DNA of 64,000 bases from Micromonospora yangpuensis (GCF_900091615.1 NZ_FMIA01000002.1:5518001-5582000); one strand, 5' to 3'. Counted from the stretch's first letter, positions 1-9,338 are shown. Notes: generated by a model from the letters alone, not told the origin. Translations and numbers: made by a program.

Positions 1-1687
1 AGAGGGTGACCGCACCCGCCGGGGCCGGCTCGCCGTCCGGGCCGGTGACCTCGGCGGCCAGGTCGAGGGTCAGCGCCGTGCTGCCGGCGTTGTGCCAGGT
101 CACGGTCCGGTTGATCGGCTCGTCGTCGTCGTGCGGCCACTCGGTACGGCCGAACGAGACGCTTACCGGGTCGCTGGTGACCACCTGGGTGATCGCCTTG
201 GCCACGTCGACCCGGCCAGCGCCCTGCTGGTACGCGGTCAACTCCGGGTGGGGCTTGGCCGAGGCGGTCAGGGTCGCCTTGAGCTGGCCGGCCTGCCAGT
301 CCGGGTGCTGCTGGGCGAGCAGCGCCACCGAGCCGGCCACGTGCGGGGTGGCCATCGAGGTGCCGGAGGCGGCCACGTACTGGCCGGCGACCACGTCGCC
401 CATGGTGGTGCCGCTGGCCCGGGCGGCCACGATGTCCACGCCGGGCGCGGTGATGTCCGGTTTGAGGGCGTCGTCACCGACCCGGGGGCCACGGCTGGAG
501 AACTCGGCCAACTCGTCGTCGCGGTCCACCGCGCCGACGGTGAGCGCCGCGTCCGCCGAGCCGGGCGAGCCGACCGAGCCGTCGCTGCCGTCGTTGCCGG
601 CGGCGATCACGAAGAGGGTGCCGGTCTCGGCGGTCAGGGTGTTGACCGCCTCCTCCAGCGGGTCGATCTCCGGGCCGTCCCACCCGCCGAGGCTCAGGTT
701 GACCACGGTGGCCTGCTTCTCCTGGGCGGCCCACTGCATGCCGGCCAGGATCGCCGATTCGGTGCAGAAGGTGGACTCGCAGACCTTCCCGCTGAGCAGC
801 GTCGCGTCCGGGGCGACGCCGCGGTACTTCCCGCCGGAGGCCGCGCCGCTGCCGGCGATGGTCGAGGCGACGTGCGTGCCGTGTCCGACGGTGTCGCCGG
901 TCTCGGTCACCTCGCTGAAGTTGCGGCTCTCGGCGACCCGGCCGACGAGGTCGGGGTGGGCGGCGTCGATGCCGGTGTCCAGCACGGCGACGGTCACCCC
1001 CCGGCCGGTCCAGCCGGCCTGGTGGGCGGCCGGGACACCGATCTGGGCCACGCTGTGGTCGAGGGTGAGCTGTCGTTTGCCGTCCAACCAGATCCGGTCG
1101 ACACCCCCCGCTGTGTCGGTACGGGCCCGGCTGGAGCCGGCGGTCAACGCCGACCAGACCGCTGCGGTCCGGGCCTTGGGCGCCGTGACCGCCGCCCCCT
1201 CGATGGCCGGCAGGTCACGGGTCACCCGGACCCCGCCGAGCGCGGGTGCGCCGCGCCGGGCCGGACCGCCCGGGGCGTACCCGAGCAGTAGCGGCACGTC
1301 GTCCCGCCGGGCGTCGTCGTAGCCGGCGGCGACCAGCCCGGTGACGTCGAAGAGCCGGTGGTCAAGCTTGCCGGCGCGGATCAGCGGCAGCGCGTCCTGG
1401 GGCAGCACGCTCACCCGCCCCTGGTCCCGGCGGGTCAGGAACCGCATGCCGGCCCGTCCCTCGCCGCGTCGGACGGCGACGTCACCGGCGGCGGTCAGGG
1501 TCACCCGGTCCCCGGTGATCAGGGTGACGGTGGCCGTCCGCGCCCCGCCGGGCGGTGCCGACGGCACGGTCCGGGTCGGCCCGGGGTGCTCCGGCTGCCC
1601 GGCCGGCGCGGCCGAGGCCGCCGCCGGAACCCCGAACACCAGACCGAGTACGAGACCGAGCGCGATCGATTTTCTACTTCCGTGCAA
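1..1687 (-). CDS. Secreted S8 (subtilisin-like) serine peptidase, 3' end beyond window
   Basis: A secreted endopeptidase of the S8/subtilase family; about 562 residues are visible and the C-terminus runs off the left edge. The catalytic triad is legible: Asp237 in AVLDTGID, His269 in GHGTHVAS and Ser444 in GTSMATPHVAG. Residues 1-28 form a signal peptide (RKSIALGLVLGLVFGVPAAASA), followed by a long propeptide-like segment up to about residue 215. The start is TTG at 1687, chosen because AGGAGG lies 5 nt upstream and the signal peptide begins there; no ATG or GTG fits. The gene diverges from the acetyltransferase at 1816 across 128 bp that must hold both promoters. Family call very secure; substrate unknown. 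Confidence 0.93.
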   Translation of the reverse strand, partial: MHGSRKSIALGLVLGLVFGVPAAASAAPAGQPEHPGPTRTVPSAPPGGARTATVTLITGDRVTLTAAGDVAVRRGEGRAGMRFLTRRDQGRVSVLPQDALPLIRAGKLDHRLFDVTGLVAAGYDDARRDDVPLLLGYAPGGPARRGAPALGGVRVTRDLPAIEGAAVTAPKARTAAVWSALTAGSSRARTDTAGGVDRIWLDGKRQLTLDHSVAQIGVPAAHQAGWTGRGVTVAVLDTGIDAAHPDLVGRVAESRNFSEVTETGDTVGHGTHVASTIAGSGAASGGKYRGVAPDATLLSGKVCESTFCTESAILAGMQWAAQEKQATVVNLSLGGWDGPEIDPLEEAVNTLTAETGTLFVIAAGNDGSDGSVGSPGSADAALTVGAVDRDDELAEFSSRGPRVGDDALKPDITAPGVDIVAARASGTTMGDVVAGQYVAASGTSMATPHVAGSVALLAQQHPDWQAGQLKATLTASAKPHPELTAYQQGAGRVDVAKAITQVVTSDPVSVSFGRTEWPHDDDEPINRTVTWHNAGSTALTLDLAAEVTGPDGEPAPAGAVTL

Positions 1688-1815
1688 CGGTGCCTCCTCC
1701 TGAAGCGTTGTTACTGTCGGGAGTCGCATCGACACCACGGTCGCATCGACACCGGCCAGAATTGCATACCGAGTAGGTATCAGGGAAGACAGAAACATGA
1801 CCAGTTAGGTACAAA

Positions 1816-2403
1816 GTGGAGTCATCACCAGGCAACGGGCGGCCGCCGACCTCGATGCGGGAGCGCATGTTGGCAGGTGAGGCGTACCAGGCCGACGACC
1901 CGGAGATCACCGCCGACCAGGAGCGTGCCGCCCGACTGATGGAACGCTTCAACGCCAGCCGGGCCGACGACCCGGCCGGGCGACTGGCCGCGCTGCGCGA
2001 ACTGCTCGGCTCGGTCGGCGACCAGAGCTGGGTCCGGCCGCCGCTGTACTGCGACTACGGCTACCGCATCCACCTCGGACCGCGCAGCTTCGTCAACTAC
2101 CACGCGGTCCTGCTGGACGTCGCCCCGATCACCATCGGCGCGGACGTCCAACTGGGATCGAACGTCCAACTGCTCACCCCCACCCACCCGGTGGAACCCG
2201 GACCCCGCCGGGACAAGTGGGAGGGTTCGGCACCGATCACCATCGGCGACAACGTCTGGCTCGGCAGCGGGGTCATCGTGCTCGCCGGGGTCACCATCGG
2301 CGCGAACACGGTGGTCGGCGCCGGCACCGTGGTGACCCGCGACCTGCCGGCGAACGTGGTCGCGGTGGGTAATCCGGCCCGGGTGATCCGCACCTTCGAC
2401 TGA
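1816..2403 (+). CDS. Maltose/galactoside O-acetyltransferase-like sugar acetyltransferase
   Basis: Left-handed beta-helix (hexapeptide repeat) acetyltransferase, 195 aa, expected to transfer acetyl from acetyl-CoA to a sugar hydroxyl in the cytosol. The N-terminal Mac-type segment (MRERMLAGEAYQADDPE) and hexapeptide turns such as PITIGADVQLGSNV and PITIGDNVWLGSGVIV are clear. The probable catalytic His is His124 in LLTPTHPVEPGPR. The C-terminus VVAVGNPARVIR is typical. A GTG start at 1816 has no good ribosome site; ATG at 1855 (residue 14), where family members usually begin, is an equally plausible start. Single gene; real sugar acceptor unknown. Confidence 0.9.
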   Translation: MESSPGNGRPPTSMRERMLAGEAYQADDPEITADQERAARLMERFNASRADDPAGRLAALRELLGSVGDQSWVRPPLYCDYGYRIHLGPRSFVNYHAVLLDVAPITIGADVQLGSNVQLLTPTHPVEPGPRRDKWEGSAPITIGDNVWLGSGVIVLAGVTIGANTVVGAGTVVTRDLPANVVAVGNPARVIRTFD

Positions 2404-2504
2404 GGCGATCACGGCATTCACCTGCGAAAACCACTCGATCAGGGGTGGTCGACACGAGCAAAGAGGTGCACTCTGGGTAGCGATACCGTCACCGGGAGGT
2501 AGCC

Positions 2505-5252
2505 ATGGCCGGCCGGGTCCTCGAACTACGCGTACACGGGGTGTCCAACACACCCCCGGACCAGATCCTCGGCCTGCAGCCCGAACCCGGTGGTGACGGC
2601 CCCCGCCCCTGGTTGGTCGCCGGCGACGAGGTGACCGGCTTCTACCGGTCCACCGCCGCCGGTGCCGCCGACCCACCCACCGCCACACCGCCCGTCGTCG
2701 AGGCGTACAGCTGGGGGCAGTTGACCTCCGGCGCGCGGACCGCGCACGACGTCTACCGGGCCTTCTGGACGCTGGTGTTGCCCTTCGCCCTGGCCAACGT
2801 CGCACTGCACGCCCGACCGGGCATCCCGCCCGACCCGGACCAGGAACGCTGGGGCAGCCGCTCCGGGATCACCGCCTGGCTGCTGCGGCTGTTCTGCCTG
2901 AGCCTGACCGGCACCCTGGCACTGGCCGCCACCGGCATCGGCGTCGACCTGGTCGGCTGGCAGTGCGTCGACGAGGCCTGCCTCGGCCGCATCCCCGGCC
3001 CGTGGGAGTTCCTCGGCCACGGCTGGTGGAGCGAGGGCAGCCACCCGCTCGCCGTCGGACTGCTGCTCCCGATCGGCCTGCTGGTCGTCCTCGGCCTGCT
3101 GACCTGGCGGACCTACCAGTACGAGGCTCAGATGCCGGCCCAGCCCGCCGTGCCGTCCGGGGAGGACGCCGGCACCACCGCCACCCGCACCACCGCCACC
3201 GGGCCGGCACCATCGGACCAGCGACTGGACAACCCGTTGCAGGACCCCACCTTCTGGTGCGGGGAGGGGCAGCTGCGCCGGGCCGCGGTCCTGCACCTGT
3301 GCACCGGTACGGCGACCGCCGCGGCGGTGCCGCTCGGCGCGGTGCTCGCGATGGACCCGCCGCACGGGGCGAAAGCCGCCGTCGCCTGGCCCTCGGTTCT
3401 GCTCTTCGTCGCCGTGGCGGTCATCGCCGTGGTGGCCCTGGGCCGGCCGTGGCTGAGCCGACGCGCCGGCGCCACCCCGCTCGGGCGGTGGAGCCTGGCG
3501 GTCATCGTGCTCACCGGCGTCGGACTGGCCGGCACGGTGCTGTTCCTGCTGCTACCGGAGGGGCCGGCCGGCTCCGCACTGGCCGCGCTGCGCCCGCCCG
3601 CCGGCTGCGCCGAGAACCCCCGGCTGGCCGGCTGCCAGGCCGACCGGTCCCTGCCCGGGTACGACTGGATCATCTCCTGGTTCGGCACCGGGCAGGTGCT
3701 GCTGCTGATCACGATCGGGGTGGTGAGCCGCTCCGGCCGACGTGCACTGGCCGCTCCGGTCACCGCGGTCCTGCTGCTCGCGGCGGGGGCCGCGTGGATC
3801 TCCGGTTGGCTGCCCGGTGTCGCGCCGGCCCCACCGGGGCTGGCGATCTGGATGCTCGCCGTCCCGGCGGGTCTGCTCGCCGGGACCGGGCTGCTGCTGC
3901 CCCGTACCGGGCCGGCCAGCACGGCCGTTCCCCCGGCCGGCCACACCGACCTGGCCTGGGGTGGCCGGGGTGCGGCGCTCATCGCCGGCTTCGGCTGGCT
4001 GCTCATGATCGCCTACTGCGCCGGCGTCCTCTACTGGGCCGCCGACCGGCTGAACAACGGGGCCACCCCCAGCGGCCGGTCCGCTGTCGTCCCACCGATC
4101 CCGGTGATGTGGGCCGGACTGGCCTTCGCGATCGCGCTGCTGACGTTGCTGGTCGTCGTGGTCCACGGCGCGGTCCTGTTCAGCCGGATCCGCTGCCGGG
4201 AGTACGCCGGCCTGGTCCCGCCCGGCAACACGCTCTCCGCCCACGAGATCCGTCGCTGCCGGGACGTCAGCACCTACCGGGCGTTGCACCGGCTCGTCGG
4301 TGAGCACGGAATCCGGCTCGTCGGCCGGTACGGGGTGGTCGCTGCCCTGCTCGCCGTCAGCGGGTGTGCCGCCGCCCTGTCCCACACCCGCCCCCACCCC
4401 ATGTCGGTGACCGGCTGGTCGGTGGTGGTCAAGGCGGTCGCCGACATCGGTGACTCCCTGCTCGGCTGGCTACCGGTGGCGATCGCCGGGCTGGGCCTGC
4501 TGGTCTACCGCAACGAGACGGTCCGCCGCAGCGTCGGGGTGATCTGGGACATCGCCACCTTCTGGCCCCGGGCCGCGCACCCGCTCGCGCCGCCCAGCTA
4601 CGCCGAACGGGCGGTGCCGGAACTCCAGACCCGCGCCGCCGGCCTGCTGGCGCTGCCCGAGAACGACCCACGCCGGATGGACGGGATCATCCTCTCCGGC
4701 CACAGTCAGGGGACCGTGCTCTGCGCGGCGATGCTCCTGCAACTGCCGGCCCGCTGGCGGCAGCGGATCTGGTTCTTCTCCTACGGATGCCAGCTCACCC
4801 GCCTCTACGGGCGGATCTTCCCGGCGTACTTCGGACCGGACCGGCTGCCGGTCCTGGCCGACGCGCTGACCAGACCCGACGCACTGACCGAAGCTGGCGC
4901 GCGGACCGAAGCTGGCGCGCGGACCGAAGCTGGCGCGCGGACCGAAGCTGGCGCGCGGACCGAAGCTGGCGCGCGGACCGAAGCTGGCGCGCGGACCGAA
5001 GCTGGCGCGCGGACCGGCTGGACGAACTTCTGGCGGGAGACCGACCCGCTCGGCTGGCCGGTCGGTGCCGGCGGGCAGGACCTGCCGGTACGCGACCCGG
5101 AGGCGCTGCACCCCAGCGACGGGGAGGTCGCCGACCCGCCGATCCGCAGCCACAGCGGCTACCCGGAGGCCGCCGAGTACCGCCGGGAACGGGCCCGGGT
5201 CACCTGGCTGCTCCGCCGGCCAGTCCCCGCCCCACGCCAGGGCGTCGACTGA
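2505..5252 (+). CDS. Large polytopic membrane protein with C-terminal GHSQG hydrolase motif
   Basis: 915 residues with about eleven hydrophobic segments between residues 125 and 670, then a soluble C-terminal region with a nucleophile-elbow motif, GHSQG around Ser734 (ILSGHSQGTVLCAA), typical of alpha/beta-hydrolases and lipases. The N-terminus ELRVHGVSNTPPDQI also resembles the first strand and oxyanion loop of such hydrolases, so the fold may be split by the membrane domain; that is inference. ATG at 2505 follows GGGAGG. Residues 795-836 are seven perfect TEAGAR repeats. No neighbour explains its role and I do not recognise a characterised homologue; lipid or ester hydrolysis at the membrane is a guess. 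Confidence 0.75.
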   Translation: MAGRVLELRVHGVSNTPPDQILGLQPEPGGDGPRPWLVAGDEVTGFYRSTAAGAADPPTATPPVVEAYSWGQLTSGARTAHDVYRAFWTLVLPFALANVALHARPGIPPDPDQERWGSRSGITAWLLRLFCLSLTGTLALAATGIGVDLVGWQCVDEACLGRIPGPWEFLGHGWWSEGSHPLAVGLLLPIGLLVVLGLLTWRTYQYEAQMPAQPAVPSGEDAGTTATRTTATGPAPSDQRLDNPLQDPTFWCGEGQLRRAAVLHLCTGTATAAAVPLGAVLAMDPPHGAKAAVAWPSVLLFVAVAVIAVVALGRPWLSRRAGATPLGRWSLAVIVLTGVGLAGTVLFLLLPEGPAGSALAALRPPAGCAENPRLAGCQADRSLPGYDWIISWFGTGQVLLLITIGVVSRSGRRALAAPVTAVLLLAAGAAWISGWLPGVAPAPPGLAIWMLAVPAGLLAGTGLLLPRTGPASTAVPPAGHTDLAWGGRGAALIAGFGWLLMIAYCAGVLYWAADRLNNGATPSGRSAVVPPIPVMWAGLAFAIALLTLLVVVVHGAVLFSRIRCREYAGLVPPGNTLSAHEIRRCRDVSTYRALHRLVGEHGIRLVGRYGVVAALLAVSGCAAALSHTRPHPMSVTGWSVVVKAVADIGDSLLGWLPVAIAGLGLLVYRNETVRRSVGVIWDIATFWPRAAHPLAPPSYAERAVPELQTRAAGLLALPENDPRRMDGIILSGHSQGTVLCAAMLLQLPARWRQRIWFFSYGCQLTRLYGRIFPAYFGPDRLPVLADALTRPDALTEAGARTEAGARTEAGARTEAGARTEAGARTEAGARTEAGARTGWTNFWRETDPLGWPVGAGGQDLPVRDPEALHPSDGEVADPPIRSHSGYPEAAEYRRERARVTWLLRRPVPAPRQGVD
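4887..5012 (+). repeat. In-frame 18-bp minisatellite, 7 copies (TEAGAR)
   Basis: Seven identical copies of ACCGAAGCTGGCGCGCGG inside the membrane hydrolase gene, keeping frame and encoding TEAGAR seven times. Exact identity at the DNA level points to recent slippage or unequal crossing over. Confidence 0.97.
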
Positions 5253-5360
5253 GCAGCCCGCCGCCGGGGTCCGGCAACGCCCGGCAGCCGGACGCCGGCC
5301 GGGTCCGTTCCGGTGACCGGGCCGACCGGGCCCAGTCCGGGTCCGTTCCGGTGGCCGGGC

Positions 5361-6038
5361 TCAGTCCGGTGGCGGGTCGGTCAGCCGGACCACCAGGTCG
5401 GCGCGGTCGGCGGTGCCGGCCACCCGGGCCGCGTTGGCCTCGTCGCTGCCCAACGCCCAGGCCCGCGCCTGCTCCGGCGACTGCCCGTACCCCAGGCGTC
5501 GGTCGATCAGCCGACGGTGCCGTACCTCGGCGTCCAGGTCGAGGAACCACGCCTCGTGCAGCAGCGACCGCACCTCGTCCCACGGCGGATCGGAGAGCAG
5601 CAGGTAGTTGCCCTCGGTGACCACCAACCGGACCTCCGGCGGCACCTCGATCGCCCCGGCGACCGGCTCCTCCAGGTCACGGCGGAAGGTCGGGGCGTAC
5701 ACCGCGGTCATCTCCAGGCGGCGGAGTCGGCGCAGCAGCGAGACGTACCCGTTGGCGTCGAAGGTGTCCGCCGCGCCCTTGCGTTCGGCTCGGCCGAGCC
5801 GCCGCAGCTCGACCTGGGCCAGGTGGAAGCCGTCCATCGGCACCAGCCGGGCGGTCGGGCCCAGCTCGGCAACGATCCGCTCGGCCAGGGTGGACTTGCC
5901 CGCCCCGGGGGCGCCGGCGATGCCGAGCAACTGACGGGGACCGGCCTCGGCGAGGGCCCGGGCCCGGCCGACCAGCTCGGCGACGGTGTACGAGGGCGTC
6001 GGTGGCGGTGGCGGTGGCGGCGACGGAGGTGGCGGCAT
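5361..6038 (-). CDS. Nucleoside/nucleotide kinase family P-loop protein
   Basis: 225-aa P-loop kinase related to the uridine/pantothenate/fructose kinase-like family. Walker A is GIAGAPGAGKSTLAERI; the following VPMDGFHLAQVELRRLG and VVTEGNYLLL strands match the MDGFH and EGNYLL motifs of this family. The N-terminus is proline-rich. The ATG at 6038 overlaps the TGA of the upstream SIMPL gene by one base (TGATG), indicating translational coupling. The longer reading frame upstream of this ATG runs antiphase through the SIMPL gene and is not real. It likely phosphorylates a small metabolite; the substrate cannot be told from sequence. Confidence 0.9.
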   Translation of the reverse strand: MPPPPSPPPPPPPTPSYTVAELVGRARALAEAGPRQLLGIAGAPGAGKSTLAERIVAELGPTARLVPMDGFHLAQVELRRLGRAERKGAADTFDANGYVSLLRRLRRLEMTAVYAPTFRRDLEEPVAGAIEVPPEVRLVVTEGNYLLLSDPPWDEVRSLLHEAWFLDLDAEVRHRRLIDRRLGYGQSPEQARAWALGSDEANAARVAGTADRADLVVRLTDPPPD

Positions 6039-6679
6039 CAGTTCAGGACCGGCTCGCTGATGGTGAACCGGGCCTCCACGCTGGCCTGCACGGACTGCGG
6101 CTGCGGATCGAGATCCAGCTCCGGCCGGCCGTCCTCGACGGCACCACCCATGGTGAACGCCGCGCGGGTCATCATCGGCTGCGGGTTCAGCCCGCTGTCG
6201 GCCAGCTCGACCAGGGCGGTCACCCGCGCGCCGAGCGCCTCGGCGTACTCCCGGGCGCGGACCAGGGCGTCGGTGATCGCGGCGTGCCGGGCCTGCCGGT
6301 ACACCGGGCTGTCCGGCCGCAGTGACCACCACGGGCCGGCCACCTCGATCTGGTCCTGGTCGGCCAGGCGCAACATCAGCTCACCGAGGGCGGTGAAGTC
6401 GGTGACCGTCACCGTCGTGGTGACCCGCCCCTGGTAGGCCACCACCCGCTCACCGGAGCGTTTCGTCAGCGGGTACACCTGCACCTCACCGGTCTCCCGG
6501 CGGTCGACGTCGGCCGAGTCGAGCAGCGCCCGCACGGCGGCGGCCCGCTCGGCGAGCCGGGTCAGGGTGGTCTCCCGGTCGCGGTCCCGGGCCGACGCGG
6601 TCACCCGGAACCGGGCCAACTCCGGAGCCACCTCCCGGTACGCCTCGCCGCGCACCGCCACCACCGGTCCATCCACCAT
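6038..6679 (-). CDS. SIMPL (DUF541) domain protein
   Basis: 213-aa protein of the SIMPL/DUF541 family. Recognised by the starting block VVAVRGEAYREVAPELARFRVT, the alternation of charged helix and strand, and the closing VEARFTISE. Members are usually periplasmic or secreted; this one has no signal peptide from ATG 6679, so it may be cytoplasmic. A TAGGGT hexamer (6686-6691) ends 6 nt before the ATG, consistent with a leaderless transcript. The dispersed repeat at 6693-6746 abuts this hexamer, so whatever -35 sequence is used would lie in the repeat. It is first gene of a two-gene unit with the kinase. Molecular role unknown in the family. Confidence 0.85.
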   Translation of the reverse strand: MVDGPVVAVRGEAYREVAPELARFRVTASARDRDRETTLTRLAERAAAVRALLDSADVDRRETGEVQVYPLTKRSGERVVAYQGRVTTTVTVTDFTALGELMLRLADQDQIEVAGPWWSLRPDSPVYRQARHAAITDALVRAREYAEALGARVTALVELADSGLNPQPMMTRAAFTMGGAVEDGRPELDLDPQPQSVQASVEARFTISEPVLN

Positions 6680-6692
6680 CCCCCCACCCTAG

Positions 6693-6746
6693 GTGAAAGG
6701 AAGGGCCCCCTGTTAACGCCTTTGGTAGAGCGGGGAACCCTTCTCA
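6693..6746 (+). repeat. Dispersed ~50-bp element, copy A
   Basis: Reads AAGGAAGGGCCCCCTG TTAACGCC then TTTGGTAGAG and CGGGGAACCCTTCTCAC. Same architecture as copies at 11316, 18153, 24906, 36405, 47667, 54105 and 57213. Sits between the SIMPL gene promoter and a minisatellite. Confidence 0.9.
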
Positions 6747-6773
6747 CACCCCGACACCGCCACCACAGTGGAG

Positions 6774-7005
6774 CCGGCGCACGCCGGGGGGAAGCCGGCG
6801 CCACGCCGTGGGAAGCCGGCGCACGCCGTGGGAAGCCGGCGCACCCCGTGGGAAGCCGGCGCACCCCGTGGGAAGCCGGCGCACCCCGTGGGAAGCCGGC
6901 GCCACGCCGTGGGAAGCCGGCACGCCCGGGGGGTCAGGCCGTGGGAGCCGGTGCCACGCCGTCGGGAGCCGGCGCACGCCGGGGAAAGCCGGCACGCCCG
7001 GGAGG
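6774..7005 (+). repeat. 20-21-bp minisatellite filling the tyrA 3' gap
   Basis: About ten degenerate copies of GTGGGAAGCCGGCGCACCCC, from just after repeat copy A to the tyrA stop codon. With the element it accounts for the whole 326-bp gap 6680-7005; no gene is credible there. Copies in the middle (about 6830-6900) are nearly identical, outer copies are diverged. Confidence 0.9.
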
Positions 7006-8067
7006 TCAGGCCGGCTGCGGCAGCCGGGCGTCGTAGGTCACCAGCGCGGCCTCGACCCGGCAGCCGGTGAGGTGCCCGCCCGCCGCACCCAGGCCGGTCA
7101 GGTAGGACAGCTCGGCGACCGGGTCGGCGTCGACCGGGAACTCCCGCCGCTGGCCGGTGAACGGGCAACCGGCCAGGGTCGTCCGGGCCGCCCGGGCCTC
7201 GTCGTACCGGGCGGTGAGGGTGCCGGCGTCCCCGGCGGTCAGCGCGTCGGCGAGCTCGTCGAGGAAGGCCCGGACGGCGGCCAGCTCGGCCAGTACCCGC
7301 TCCCGGTTGCCGAGCAGCATGTTCGCCGTCCGCCCGGGTGGGCTGCCGGCCACCCGGGTGCCGTCGCGGAAGCTGCCGGCGGCCAGCGCGAGCACCGCGT
7401 CGCCCAGCTCTGCCCGGTGCGCCGCACCCGCCAGCGCGCCGGCCACCAGATGGGGTACGTGCGAGCAGAGCGCCACCACCGAGTCGTGCTGCCCCGCCGT
7501 CATCGGCACCACCCGGGACCGGAACACGTCCCGCAGCAGCCCGGCGAGCCACCGGAACGCCGGCAGTCCCGGGCCCGTCGGGCAGAGCACCCAGGCGGCG
7601 TCGGCGAACAACCCGGGTACGGCCGAGGTGAGCCCGGCCCGGTCGGTACCGGCCATCGGATGCCCGGCCACGAACCGGTGCCCCAGCGCGTGCCGCTCGG
7701 CGAAGTCCGCCAGCTCCGCCTTGGTGCTGCCGACGTCGGTGAGCACGCAGCGGTCGCCGGCCACCCGGGCCACCCGCAGCAGGGTGTCGGCGAGGGTGGG
7801 CAGCGGCCCGCAGAGGAAGACCACGTCGCGGTCGACCACCGCCTCGTCGAGCCGGTCGGGGCAGACCACCCCCTGCGTACGGAGCTGCTCCCGGGTCGCC
7901 GGGTCCGGATCCCAACCGGCCACGTCGAGACCGGCCTGGCCCAGCCCGAGCAGGACCGAGCCGCCGATCAGCCCGGTACCGACAACCGCCGCCCGGACCG
8001 GACCGTCAGACGGTTGCGTACCGTGATGTGCCGCTCGGCGCGGGGGCGATGATCCCGGCTCGTCCAC
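7006..8067 (-). CDS. tyrA: Prephenate dehydrogenase (tyrosine biosynthesis)
   Basis: Oxidative decarboxylation of prephenate to 4-hydroxyphenylpyruvate with NAD. 353 aa. The N-terminal Rossmann motif VVGTGLIGGSVLLGL begins near residue 27 and is followed by DVVFLCGPLPTLAD, VLTDVGSTKAEL and the family motif FVAGHPMAGTDRAG, with the all-helical dimerisation domain after about residue 190. No C-terminal ACT domain is seen, so feedback control by tyrosine through such a domain is unlikely. GTG at 8067 lies 6 nt downstream of TATCCT (8074-8079), consistent with a leaderless mRNA. The 3' side is a minisatellite. Confidence 0.94.
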   Translation of the reverse strand: MDEPGSSPPRRAAHHGTQPSDGPVRAAVVGTGLIGGSVLLGLGQAGLDVAGWDPDPATREQLRTQGVVCPDRLDEAVVDRDVVFLCGPLPTLADTLLRVARVAGDRCVLTDVGSTKAELADFAERHALGHRFVAGHPMAGTDRAGLTSAVPGLFADAAWVLCPTGPGLPAFRWLAGLLRDVFRSRVVPMTAGQHDSVVALCSHVPHLVAGALAGAAHRAELGDAVLALAAGSFRDGTRVAGSPPGRTANMLLGNRERVLAELAAVRAFLDELADALTAGDAGTLTARYDEARAARTTLAGCPFTGQRREFPVDADPVAELSYLTGLGAAGGHLTGCRVEAALVTYDARLPQPA

Positions 8068-8097
8068 CGGCAGAGGATATCTCCCTCGGTAGGGCTC

Positions 8098-8230
8098 CTC
8101 CCCGCCCAGCCGCGAGCCAGCCGCCCAGCCGCTAGCCAGCCGCCCAGCCGCGAGCCCGCAGGCCGGCCGCTAGCCCGCAGGCCCCGCGAGCCCGCCTCCA
8201 GCCGCGAGCCCGCCGGCGAGCCCGACGGGC
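8098..8230 (+). repeat. GCCCAGCCGC/GAGCCCGC low-complexity tract
   Basis: Irregular tandem repetition of CCAGCCGC(C/T)AG and GAGCCCGCAGGCC units between the tyrA start and the 3' end of the next gene; no ORF of merit. Unit length drifts (8-19 bp), unlike the cleaner minisatellites elsewhere. Confidence 0.7.
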
Positions 8231-8234
8231 GCGG

Positions 8235-9209
8235 TCAGTCCTCCGCGCCCACCCGGTCCCGCTGGGCGAGGAACGAGCCGACCGGATCGCTGGAGTGGTA
8301 CTGCCACGGGAAGGGCGTCACCAGGTCGCCGATCACCTCGAACTGCTCGGCGGCCGAGGAGAGGTCACCGGCCATGGCGAAGGCCATCGCGAAGGCGTTG
8401 TGCACGTTGGGCCAGCCGGGCCGGCGCCGGTAGTCGGGGTGCCGCACGGAGTGGTCGGCGGCCGCATTCAACTCAGCCAGCACCTCCGGCTGGCCGATGT
8501 AGTCGGCGTCCTCGCCGATCGGCAGGTCGACCCACATCTCCAGGTGCGCGACCATGACCAGCTTGCCCAGGGTGGAGCCGGCGGGCGCCTTCGCCGCCGC
8601 GCCCCGGGCGAACTCGAACATCTCCTCGTGGCTGCCGGACCACTTGCGGCAGAGGTACTGCAGCATCGCCTCGTGGGCGACCCGGTGCCACGGGTACCGT
8701 TCGACCACCGCGTCGAAGCGCCGCCGAGCCTCCGCCGGATCGACCTGCCGGCCCCGGGCCGACTGGACCAGGAGGGCTCGGGCGGTGACGTCCTCCGGAT
8801 CCCGGTCGACCACCTCGTCCAGGCAGTTCTCGGCGAACTTGAGCCCCTTGTGAAACTCGCGGAACTGCTCCTGGCTGGTCTGCGCCGCTCGGGCCGAACC
8901 CCGGGCCTGGCCGGCCCGGTGCAACGCGTGTGCCCCCTTGACCAGCATCGGCAGGGTCGACCGGGGCTCGGCGTCGATCCACTCGCCGATCCAGTCCTGC
9001 ACCCCGTCGACCTGGGCGACGACCCCGAGGCAGAACGCCCGGTCATCCGGGTCGGTGACCGGGGTGAGCAGGTCCCGGGCGGTGGGCCAGTCCCGCAGCT
9101 CGAACGCCGCGATCAACGCCTCGGCGGTCGGATCGCCCTGGGCCGGATCGATCGACAACGCGGGGCTCTCCTGCTGCTCCTGCCGGGCCCGGCGCCGGAA
9201 CGGCCACAT
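8235..9209 (-). CDS. Hypothetical helical (TPR-like) cytosolic protein
   Basis: 324-aa soluble protein. It is rich in helix-pair spacing (RDLLTPVTDPDDRAFCLGVV, AHEAMLQYLCRKW, NVHNAFAMAFAMAGDL) reminiscent of tetratricopeptide-like folds, and looks like a conserved actinobacterial hypothetical, but I cannot name a family with certainty. Starts at ATG 9209 with GAGAGGA upstream; the first 12 residues are basic (WPFRRRARQEQQ). It diverges from the M48 protease across 129 bp. Function not inferable; a role in scaffolding is only suggested by the fold guess. Confidence 0.72.
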   Translation of the reverse strand: MWPFRRRARQEQQESPALSIDPAQGDPTAEALIAAFELRDWPTARDLLTPVTDPDDRAFCLGVVAQVDGVQDWIGEWIDAEPRSTLPMLVKGAHALHRAGQARGSARAAQTSQEQFREFHKGLKFAENCLDEVVDRDPEDVTARALLVQSARGRQVDPAEARRRFDAVVERYPWHRVAHEAMLQYLCRKWSGSHEEMFEFARGAAAKAPAGSTLGKLVMVAHLEMWVDLPIGEDADYIGQPEVLAELNAAADHSVRHPDYRRRPGWPNVHNAFAMAFAMAGDLSSAAEQFEVIGDLVTPFPWQYHSSDPVGSFLAQRDRVGAED

Positions 9210-9338
9210 GGTTCGTCCTCTCCACCATCGGTCGGTGGTCTCCGATCGACTGAACGGAGGGTTGCCGACAAAAGATCCACATCGTACTGTCCGTCAGCCA
9301 TCCGCAGGAACCGGGTGGATCACGGGGAAGGACAACAC

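Noticed and set aside
2526..3365. Long antisense open frames, here and opposite nearly every real gene
   Set aside because: High-GC third positions leave the opposite frames open; the products are Arg/Gly/Pro-rich with no motif, and the sense genes have clear domains and start signals.
6720..6732. GGTAGAG in the dispersed elements as part of a tRNA D-arm
   Set aside because: No cloverleaf, acceptor stem or TTCGA loop can be built around any copy.
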